DNA of 9,860 nucleotides from Candidatus Competibacteraceae bacterium (GTDB taxonomy: Bacteria; Pseudomonadota; Gammaproteobacteria; Competibacterales; Competibacteraceae): the NCBI GenBank assembly GCA_020445005.1, contig JAGRHM010000658.1, forward strand, positions 1 to 9,860, in the 5' to 3' direction. The position numbers were made by a program, and so were the translations under genes. Below, one piece after another: positions 1 through 6,134 of the stretch. The notes below the pieces were generated by a model. That model was not told the DNA's origin and searched no databases. It worked only from the letters and a program-made list of their open reading frames with translations. The stretch's first letter is position 1, and each line of letters begins with the position of its first letter.

Positions 1-2456
1 GCGTCATCACCAACCACAACAAGTTTGATCATAACGAATTCAAGGCTCTCCGTTCGACCGCTAAGAACCAGGGGATCAGCCTCTTGCCGGGGGTGGAGTT
101 ATCCGTCAACGATGGGGCTAATGGAATCCACACCCTCATCGTGTTTTCGGATCAATGGCTGGCCAATGGCGGAAACCACATCAATCCCTTTCTGACCGTC
201 GCTTTCGAGGGCAAAACCCCACAGCAATATGAAAATAAAAATGGGCGTAGCTCGCTCCCGCTCATCGACACGATTCGCAAGTTGGAAGGCTACCATAAAG
301 ATTTCTTTCTGGTATTTGCCCATGTCGAACAAAGCAGCGGGTTGTGGGTGGAACTTGACGGAGGTCGCCTTGAAGAACTCGGGCAAAACGAATTCTTCCG
401 CCGTCGCACGCTGGGTTTTCAAAAAGTCCGCACCCATGACGGCACTGGGAAAGACCGGCCCTGCCGTACTAAGGTGCAGGCGTGGTTTAAAGACGCCTAC
501 CCGGCGGAAGTCGAAGGCAGCGATCCGAAGGCGATTGGCGAAATTGGTAAGGGCAAGCTGTGTTACCTGAAACTTGGAGAATTGTCCTTCGAGGCGGTGA
601 AGTTCGCGCTGTTCGATCATAGCCGCCGAGTCCGTCCATCTCTTCCTGAGGCGAGGAATTCGGCGATTGTCAGCCGAATCCGCTTTGCAGGCGGCGTGTT
701 GGAGGGCAGCATCATTCCCTTTTCGTCCTCCTTGAACTGCCTCATCGGGCCACGGGGCAACGGAAAGTCCGCCGTGATCGAGTGCCTGCGCCACGCCCTA
801 GGTTTCAGGGAGGTCTCAGACGAGAAATACAAGGCCGGCTTGGTGGAGCGCATGCTTTCCCCGGCCGGAAAGGTGATCGTCGAGGCGGTGGACGAGCATG
901 GTCGGAATATCCGCATCGAACGGGAGCGATCCGGACAGCCGTCCGTCTTTCTCGACGGCGCTTACCGCGATATATTACCCGGCTCGATACTGAAGGATAT
1001 TCTCTATTTTGGCCAAAAGGATCTCTCCACCCGATCCGAATCATTCGACGAGAGCTTTCTCGACAAGTTGCTCGCTGATCGGCTCGATCCCAAACCCCAA
1101 GAGGAAGGCCGCCTGTTGGAATCGGTCCGGCAGGCCGCCCGTCAGCTCAAGGAAACGCTCGAAGCCTCCGAAAAGATCGCAGCCTTTCAGAAAGAGAAGA
1201 ACGAGTTAGAAGTGCAACTCCAGATTTTCACCGACAAGGGGGTTGACAAGAAGCTTGAAGAGATGACGCTCTTTGATACGGACCGCCAAGCGATCCTTGG
1301 CTGGCAGGAAGAACTGAAGCAACTAGCTACTGGCATCAAAGAGGTAACGGACTGGGACGAAGCGAACAGAGCTTTCCCTTCCCTGCGCTCTAAGCGCACG
1401 GAGTTCCTGCGCGAGGACCTCGCGCAAGCGAAAGCCAAGTCGGACGAAGCCAAACAATCCGCCGAGGCTTGCCTGACCGGTCTGCGGGATGTATTCACAC
1501 TTGTCACTGAGGCGACGAAAAAGCTCACACCGGTTCAGGATGAAATGAAGACCGAGGTTGCAGCTTTGCAAAAATCTCTGAACGAGCCCCAACTCGATCT
1601 GGAAGTATTTCGCAAGAAGAAGGCCCGTCTTGAGCAACTGAAGAAACTGCTCGATGCTGGGACTCAACGGGCGAAAACCGAACAAGCGGCTCGTGACCTG
1701 CTGGGAGCCGCAGTCAATAATCTCCATGAGTTCTGGCGGGAGCGTTTCCAGGAGCGCGAAACCGAAGTCCGCTGCTTGGAGCAAGCGTTGCCAGAGGAAA
1801 TCCGCATTCGCACCGATTTCAAAGGGAAGCGGAAGGCTTTTGAGGAATTCCTGCGGGCCGCCATGAAGGGAAGCGGCTTGCAGGGAGCCTCCTACGAGAC
1901 GTTGCAGGAGGTCTTCATCGACGGGCGCGAACTTTACCAGGCACGCGCGGAACTGGAAAAACACCTCTCGGAGACTGCTGCGACCAAGGTCAAAGCTGCG
2001 TTGCTCGACCATTTGGCGGATTTCCTGACATTTCGCACCCCGGATGTGACGGAAATCCTCTACCAAGGCAAATCGCTCGGAGAATATTCCCTCGGCCAAC
2101 GGGCGACCGTGATCCTTCATATCCTCATGCATCTCTGCCGCTACCCAGTCATTCTCATCGATCAGCCGGAGGACGATCTCGATAACGAAACCCTCTACAG
2201 CCACTTCATCTACCAGCTTCTGGATGGCAAGGAACGCACGCAGTTCATCTTTGCCACGCACAATCCGAATATACCGGTTCTCGGCGATGCCGAGCAGACG
2301 ATCGTCTGCCGCAAGGAAGGGGAGCATTTTTCCTTTGAACACGGCAGCATCGATAACAAACGCATCCAGGATCGAATCGTCACGGTCATGGAAGGCGGTG
2401 AGGATGCCTTCCGCCGCAGAAAAGAGATTTACCAGCTATGGAAGAGTTCGAACTGA
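1..2456 (+). CDS. PHP domain plus SMC-like ATPase (TrlF-like), 5' partial
   Basis: The reading frame is open from base 3, so the true start lies upstream. The TTG at 84 is internal, because PHP-like sequence precedes it (TNHN at 9-20, followed by PGVEL at 87-101). Other PHP-like elements are FAHVE (315-329) and FDHS (612-623). An ABC/SMC ATPase follows: Walker A GPRGNGKS at 747-770, a long charged coiled-coil stretch at about 1080-1950, signature YSLGQR at 2085-2102, Walker B ending in LIDQPEDD within 2148-2186, and an H-loop histidine in FATHNP at 2259-2261. All parts of an ATPase head are present. PHP domains are usually metal-dependent phosphoesterases, and SMC-like ATPases with coiled coils often act on DNA ends or sense nucleic acid. 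I infer an ATP-gated nuclease or phosphoesterase, possibly for phage or plasmid defence. The order PHP then SMC-like ATPase matches proteins called TrlF-family; that name is from memory and no search was run. It overlaps the next gene by 19 bases, so the two are probably translated together. Confidence 0.85.
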   Translation, partial: VITNHNKFDHNEFKALRSTAKNQGISLLPGVELSVNDGANGIHTLIVFSDQWLANGGNHINPFLTVAFEGKTPQQYENKNGRSSLPLIDTIRKLEGYHKDFFLVFAHVEQSSGLWVELDGGRLEELGQNEFFRRRTLGFQKVRTHDGTGKDRPCRTKVQAWFKDAYPAEVEGSDPKAIGEIGKGKLCYLKLGELSFEAVKFALFDHSRRVRPSLPEARNSAIVSRIRFAGGVLEGSIIPFSSSLNCLIGPRGNGKSAVIECLRHALGFREVSDEKYKAGLVERMLSPAGKVIVEAVDEHGRNIRIERERSGQPSVFLDGAYRDILPGSILKDILYFGQKDLSTRSESFDESFLDKLLADRLDPKPQEEGRLLESVRQAARQLKETLEASEKIAAFQKEKNELEVQLQIFTDKGVDKKLEEMTLFDTDRQAILGWQEELKQLATGIKEVTDWDEANRAFPSLRSKRTEFLREDLAQAKAKSDEAKQSAEACLTGLRDVFTLVTEATKKLTPVQDEMKTEVAALQKSLNEPQLDLEVFRKKKARLEQLKKLLDAGTQRAKTEQAARDLLGAAVNNLHEFWRERFQERETEVRCLEQALPEEIRIRTDFKGKRKAFEEFLRAAMKGSGLQGASYETLQEVFIDGRELYQARAELEKHLSETAATKVKAALLDHLADFLTFRTPDVTEILYQGKSLGEYSLGQRATVILHILMHLCRYPVILIDQPEDDLDNETLYSHFIYQLLDGKERTQFIFATHNPNIPVLGDAEQTIVCRKEGEHFSFEHGSIDNKRIQDRIVTVMEGGEDAFRRRKEIYQLWKSSN

Positions 2457-3607
2457 GAAGCCAAATCCTCCTGGGCGAGGACAGCACCCGGCAATTCAAA
2501 CGCGAACCTTCCGCCGATGCGAAGATGGCGGGGGAAATCGTCGCCTTCGCCAATAGTGGCGGGGGTCGTATTTTCGTCGGAGTCGAGAAGGGAGGCGACA
2601 TTCACGGAATGAACGGCGCCGAGGCCGAGAAGGTCGGCGAGGACATGGCCAAGATTGCGTGGGACTCGGTGCGTCCGCCGTTTTCCATCCTTACCCAATC
2701 CGTAGCCACCAGTGATGGGATTGTGGTCGTGGTCAAAATTCCCGATGGCGCATCCAAACCCTATTGCGACAACAAGGGGGTTTACTGGGTGAAAAACGGG
2801 CCGGACAAACGGCGGGTGCAAAGCCCGGAGGAACTCGCACGACTGTTTCAGTTGGGCGAGAAGCTGTACGCCGAAAACCAACCGGTCGCCGTTTCGACCC
2901 TCGAGGACTTCGACCGCGACCGCTTCACTCGCTTCTACGAGGCCAAATATTCCGAATCCGCGCCGGATCCAAGCATCGACAGTGGCGCCTACCTGATGAC
3001 CCTCGAAAATCTCGAACTCGTCGTGGGAAACCGCGTCACCGTCGCTGGCCTGCTACTCTTCGGAAAGCGTTTGCCAGTACTGCTGCCGGAAATGAAGGTT
3101 GATACGGTATGGTTCAAAGGTTCCGAGAAATCATCGGACGAGTGGTGGGACCAGCGCATCATCACTGGCACGCTCCCCGAGCAATATGATGGCGGAATGA
3201 GCTTCTTGAAACGCTGGAACTCCCGTGTTCAGGGTGAAGGTTCTTTCAATCAAGCAGGCCGCCCAGAAGTTCCCGAGACCGTGTTCGAGGAGCTTCTGAT
3301 CAACGCGCTAATCCACCGGGATTACTTCATCAAGGATTCGATCAAGGTGTTCATCTTCGATGATCGTATCGAGATACGCAGTCCCGGCAAATTGCCAAAC
3401 AGCCTCACCGTGGAACAAATTCGCCGCGGACTTCGACGGAGTCGGAATGTGCTACTCGCTTCTTTTGCACCCGATTTACTGAACTACCGTGGAATTGGCA
3501 GTGGAGTGTTGCGCGCTTTGAAAAGCTGGCCGTCCATCTCATGGCTCAACGATACGGAAGGAGAGGAGGTTGTGGCGAAGATTCATCTCACTCAGCCATC
3601 GACATGA
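2438..3607 (+). CDS. AlbA_2 (Schlafen-like) and GHKL ATP-binding protein
   Basis: The protein has 389 residues. Residues about 10-135 form an AlbA_2-type domain: QFKRE at 19-23, AFANSGGGRIFVGV at 36-49, and the YWVKNG strand at 116-121. Residues about 278-375 form a GHKL-type ATPase fold of the HATPase_c_4 kind: EELLINALIHRDY (284-296, the N-box), RIEIRSPGKLP (310-320) and a glycine-rich RGIGSG (351-356). The family is usually annotated as an ATP-binding protein or RecG-like regulator. Related Schlafen-type domains can act as RNases, but activity here is unproved. Many relatives continue into a C-terminal winged helix; this one stops soon after the ATPase domain. The usual EFK of the AlbA_2 core reads QFK, so a likely acidic residue is replaced. 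The start ATG lies inside the end of the PHP-ATPase gene, behind a weak AAGAG, which suggests translational coupling. The stop codon directly touches an ovoA remnant. Confidence 0.85.
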   Translation: MEEFELRSQILLGEDSTRQFKREPSADAKMAGEIVAFANSGGGRIFVGVEKGGDIHGMNGAEAEKVGEDMAKIAWDSVRPPFSILTQSVATSDGIVVVVKIPDGASKPYCDNKGVYWVKNGPDKRRVQSPEELARLFQLGEKLYAENQPVAVSTLEDFDRDRFTRFYEAKYSESAPDPSIDSGAYLMTLENLELVVGNRVTVAGLLLFGKRLPVLLPEMKVDTVWFKGSEKSSDEWWDQRIITGTLPEQYDGGMSFLKRWNSRVQGEGSFNQAGRPEVPETVFEELLINALIHRDYFIKDSIKVFIFDDRIEIRSPGKLPNSLTVEQIRRGLRRSRNVLLASFAPDLLNYRGIGSGVLRALKSWPSISWLNDTEGEEVVAKIHLTQPST

Positions 3608-3874
3608 GGGGACTGGTTAAACCGGGCGGCCTACTGGCGATTTTCTCGCCTTACAGTTGGTTGGAGGCGTTCACCCCGCCGGGGGGCCTGGCTGGGCGGT
3701 TATGAACAGAATGGACAGGCAATAACCAGCGCGGCGGCGCTCGGCGCGTTTTTAACCGCAGAAGGTTTCGAGTTGTTGCGTGAAGCCGAGATTCCTTTGG
3801 TTATTCGCGAACATGCACGCAAATATCAATACATTGTGACCCACGCGACTTTGTGGCAACGGGTCTGCGACTAA
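3604..3874 (+). pseudogene. ovoA: 3' remnant of ovoA (methyltransferase end), frameshifted
   Basis: Two adjoining frames together read like the end of the C-terminal methyltransferase domain of OvoA, the enzyme of ovothiol synthesis that joins cysteine to histidine and then N-methylates the thiohistidine. The first frame, from about 3608, gives LVKPGGLLAIFSPYSWLEAFTP. From 3689 the next frame gives WLGGYEQNGQ, then PLVIREHARKYQYIVTHATLWQR, and ends at TAA 3872-3874. The break is in a run of six G at 3681-3686. Removing one G joins the frames as TPPGAWLGG, the same spacing as the family's TPxxxWLGG. The sulfoxide-synthase part and most of the methyltransferase are missing, so it cannot make ovothiol. 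An ATG at 3604 overlaps the preceding TGA (ATGA) and would give only 33 residues, so translation is probably meaningless. The assignment rests on remembered family motifs. The G-run change could also be a sequencing error, but the missing 5' part could not. Confidence 0.75.
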
Positions 3875-3913
3875 ATTTTCACCTGGCTATGCTGGTGGGT
3901 CGACTTTGGTTGC

Positions 3914-5248
3914 TTATCGGCAACTGACCCGCCAAGCGTCCAAATCCGGTCGTTTCTTGAGCCAATCGAAATTCATGGCATTGGCTTGCGGACAAAAAAC
4001 GTCCGGACTACCCCGATACTCGACCCCGAAAACCGCTTTGCCTGCCGCGATGAACGGGATGAGCCGGTCGCACTCATTGTATTCAAAACATTCTTCATTG
4101 AGCGCCCAGTCGAAGTCCTCGAGCAAATCGCGCACTTGTTCCAAATCGTTCTTCAGGCCGATGGAAAGTCCACGAATATGCGCAGCACTGGCCAGCCAGC
4201 GGTTATAGGCGATCTGATCCTGATCGCTTAAATTGAAGCCGGTGTTGTTGCTGTAACCGTCAACATTATCAGGCTCGACGCCGTCGCAACCCTTGCTGAC
4301 AGCCAGATCCAAGCGGGCTTCCATAATGGGGGCGAGGCTGTCGAGGTTGCTGATATCCAGCCATTTTTCTCCAGGCCAGCCATCCAGCGTCCGGCCTAAG
4401 ACCTCACTGGGAAAAAGGTGAGCGTCCGGACGCCAGTCCTCATGACTACCCGCGCTGAAATAGCAGATCACGACACGGTTTGCAGCGTGTAGTTCGTCAA
4501 TCGTTGACTGTGGCGTATCAAACAAGTCGATGTCGTACATCTCGACATCGAAACTTGTGTCAATAGACCCGGTGAGTTGCCATTGCCAGCGAACGCCGGG
4601 GCGGGGTTTCCACCAATCGCTGGCGAGTGGAGGCGGTGGGGGGGGCGTTTCCGCAGCGTAGGCAATAACAAGAGCATCCAGAGCGCTACTAGGCGAGTGG
4701 GTATCGGTTCGGTAACGCACCCGCGCTCGATTTTTACGATCGACAGCGCAACCAGGCGTTTCGATAGTCAGACTGATTCGCGTCCATTGACCACTGGCTG
4801 CGGATGTATTGTCACCCAGGGTCACCCAGTCGTTGGTGCAGAAATTGTAGATTTGCCAGTACCAGCGCTGTTCCGCTCGGGAGGGGCCACGATAATTGGC
4901 TTCAAGGGTGACTGTGCTGAGTGAATCGAGAGGTAATGTTGTGGGTAATTGAAAGATGAAGGCGCCAGCATACTGGCGGGCGGGCGTGAATTCGATGTAA
5001 GCGTTTGGATCATCCTGAGCAGCAGATTGCTCCCACTGAGCGAGAACCGCGAGGGGGTTACGGCTGTGTTGACCACGCAGACTGCGCAGGCGGGCAGGCC
5101 CGGTTTCTACGGTAGTCATGATCTGGCTTTCTGACGCAGTCGTGGCATTAAAGGTCCACGTTTGGGCAAAAACACTTTGCGTAACAAGGGTCAAGCCTGA
5201 ACATGCCAGCAGCACGGCATTGTAGCTAAATTCGGTCAATCGTTTCAT
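3914..5248 (-). CDS. Secreted GH114-like glycosidase with N-terminal beta domain
   Basis: From the ATG at 5248 the protein has 444 residues. A TTG ten codons upstream also opens the frame, but the ATG has a strong AGGAAAAGG six bases before it and starts a proper signal peptide (residues 1-28, cleavage predicted in VFA|Q). Residues about 30-198 are rich in beta strands and aromatic residues and may bind carbohydrate; I do not recognise the family. A proline linker (202-207) leads to a GH114-like TIM-barrel domain (about 211-444). Its marks are MYDIDLFD (237-244), VVICYFSAGSHEDWRPD (259-275), KWLDISNLD (295-303), GCDGVEPDNVDGY (320-332) and NEECFEY (384-390). Known GH114 enzymes cleave alpha-1,4-linked galactosamine polymers; here the substrate is an inference. 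Acidic residues D326/D327-region and E385/E386 are the natural catalytic candidates. It is the second gene of an operon with the Nudix regulator, 13 bases downstream of that gene's stop. Confidence 0.85.
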   Translation of the reverse strand: MKRLTEFSYNAVLLACSGLTLVTQSVFAQTWTFNATTASESQIMTTVETGPARLRSLRGQHSRNPLAVLAQWEQSAAQDDPNAYIEFTPARQYAGAFIFQLPTTLPLDSLSTVTLEANYRGPSRAEQRWYWQIYNFCTNDWVTLGDNTSAASGQWTRISLTIETPGCAVDRKNRARVRYRTDTHSPSSALDALVIAYAAETPPPPPPLASDWWKPRPGVRWQWQLTGSIDTSFDVEMYDIDLFDTPQSTIDELHAANRVVICYFSAGSHEDWRPDAHLFPSEVLGRTLDGWPGEKWLDISNLDSLAPIMEARLDLAVSKGCDGVEPDNVDGYSNNTGFNLSDQDQIAYNRWLASAAHIRGLSIGLKNDLEQVRDLLEDFDWALNEECFEYNECDRLIPFIAAGKAVFGVEYRGSPDVFCPQANAMNFDWLKKRPDLDAWRVSCR

Positions 5249-5254
5249 GCCTGG

Positions 5255-5263
5255 CCTTTTCCT
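5255..5263 (-). promoter_or_regulatory. Ribosome binding site that fixes the GH114 gene start
   Basis: Read on the minus strand this is AGGAAAAGG, six bases before the ATG at 5248-5246. It overlaps the end of the Nudix gene, whose TAG is at 5264-5262. It favours the ATG over the in-frame TTG at 5278, which would put this site inside the coding region. Confidence 0.65.
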
Positions 5264-5927
5264 AAATTCTTCGCTCAAAGGGAATCAGCGCCCGACTGGT
5301 TAACCGGTAAAGCTGAGCCGGCCGATGTGCGCCGGTGCGGAATCGGCCAGGGACGGCTTCAATAATATCCTGCTCCATGATCTTATGGCGGAATGAAGCC
5401 TTGTCGAGAATAGCGCCCTGGGTCTGTTGATAAATGCAATGTAAATCATTCAGGGTAAATTCTTCCGGCAGGAGGAAAGCGGGCAGTGAGGAATAAGTAG
5501 CTTTGCTCCGAAGTCGCTCCACCGCTTTAGCGACAATCTGGTCATGGTCGAAGGGCAACTCCGACAGAATGTCTACCGGAAAGGTTTCGGCGGCCCGGCT
5601 ACGATCCAGAAGGGCAGCCGGAACCAATGCGTAGTAAGCGACGCTCACCGACCAACCCCGGGGATCGCGCTGCTTGCCGGAAAAGGTGTAAAGCTGCTCC
5701 AGATAGGGCGCGTCAAAACCAATCTTGTCGCGAATCACTCGCCGCGCCGCATCCTCGGCATCGCCATCTTCCTGAACATGCACGAACCCGCCGGGCAACG
5801 CGAGTTCACCTTGAAAAGGCGGCTCCTTGCGCCGCGCCAGAATCAGGCATAGGCGCTCGTCCAGGATAGTAAACAACGCGGTGTCAACCATCACCAGCGG
5901 TCTGGGAAAACCCTCTTCTTTTAGCAT
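5262..5927 (-). CDS. NrtR-like Nudix and winged-helix regulator
   Basis: The protein has 221 residues. Residues about 10-105 are a Nudix fold (VDTALFTIL, then GELALPGGFV at 40-49), and about 146-221 are a winged helix of the NrtR type: EFTLNDLHCIYQ (156-167), LDKASFRHKI (174-183) and RPAQLYRL (202-209). The Nudix box, GGFVHVQED through IGF (46-71), keeps the shape but not the chemistry. In the usual REUxEE stretch the sequence is R63-V-I-R-D-K68, so E64 is V and the glutamate pair is DK. Loss of the metal-binding glutamates fits a ligand-sensing repressor, as in NrtR proteins that bind ADP-ribose-type ligands to control NAD metabolism genes. No NAD gene is next to it here, so its target may differ. 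The start ATG follows a close AGGA. It leads an operon with the secreted GH114-like gene. Alternative: a hydrolase with unusual metal ligands. Confidence 0.88.
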   Translation of the reverse strand: MLKEEGFPRPLVMVDTALFTILDERLCLILARRKEPPFQGELALPGGFVHVQEDGDAEDAARRVIRDKIGFDAPYLEQLYTFSGKQRDPRGWSVSVAYYALVPAALLDRSRAAETFPVDILSELPFDHDQIVAKAVERLRSKATYSSLPAFLLPEEFTLNDLHCIYQQTQGAILDKASFRHKIMEQDIIEAVPGRFRTGAHRPAQLYRLTSRALIPFERRI

Positions 5928-6134
5928 TTTTCCTAGCGTCTTCTGCTTGCATGTTATTAATAAATAACATCATACCAGATCATAATCTTTGATGCCGCAC
6001 AATTTCTTCTGCACCCTCAATAACGAGGATCGCAGCAATGACCTTGAGGTCGATTTGAACCTTTCAGGCGTCAGGATTTCCCTAACTGTTCAAGTGCATG
6101 TTTAAAGCCCTGTGAATTGATTACCCCGAAAATT
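5928..6134. other. Divergent intergenic region between the Nudix and channel genes
   Basis: This 207-base region serves two divergent genes. It holds the palindrome at 5951-5970 on the Nudix side. On the channel side there is a short inverted repeat GACCT-TG-AGGTC at 6040-6051 but no convincing promoter or Shine-Dalgarno motif. No RNA gene or further coding frame stands out. Confidence 0.6.
5951..5970 (-). promoter_or_regulatory. Palindromic candidate operator upstream of the Nudix regulator
   Basis: A perfect inverted repeat has arms ATGTTATT and AATAACAT around a 4-base AT-rich centre. It ends 23 bases before the regulator's start codon. On the minus strand a -10-like TATGAT (5974-5969) overlaps its upstream edge by two bases, with no clear -35. 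A repressor bound here would block transcription, so autoregulation by the Nudix/winged-helix protein is a fair inference. The arms do not match an NrtR consensus I can confirm. Confidence 0.5.

Noticed and set aside
99..794. A 231-residue open frame on the minus strand
   Set aside because: It is antisense to the PHP domain and Walker A region and looks like a by-product of the real gene's codon use.
1323..2342. A 339-residue open frame on the minus strand
   Set aside because: It lies fully antisense to the SMC-like ATPase head, whose motifs are unmistakable, and shows no recognisable domain.
3879..3898. Possible terminator hairpin (CACC ... GGTG) between the ovoA remnant and the GH114 gene
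   Set aside because: The stem is only four pairs before mismatches and no U-run follows on either strand.
5249..5278. TTG start at 5278 for the GH114 gene
   Set aside because: It would bury the strong AGGAAAAGG site inside the gene and place ten polar residues before a good signal peptide.
6040..6051. Short inverted repeat GACCT-TG-AGGTC upstream of the channel gene
   Set aside because: Five-base arms are common by chance and no promoter is visible beside it.
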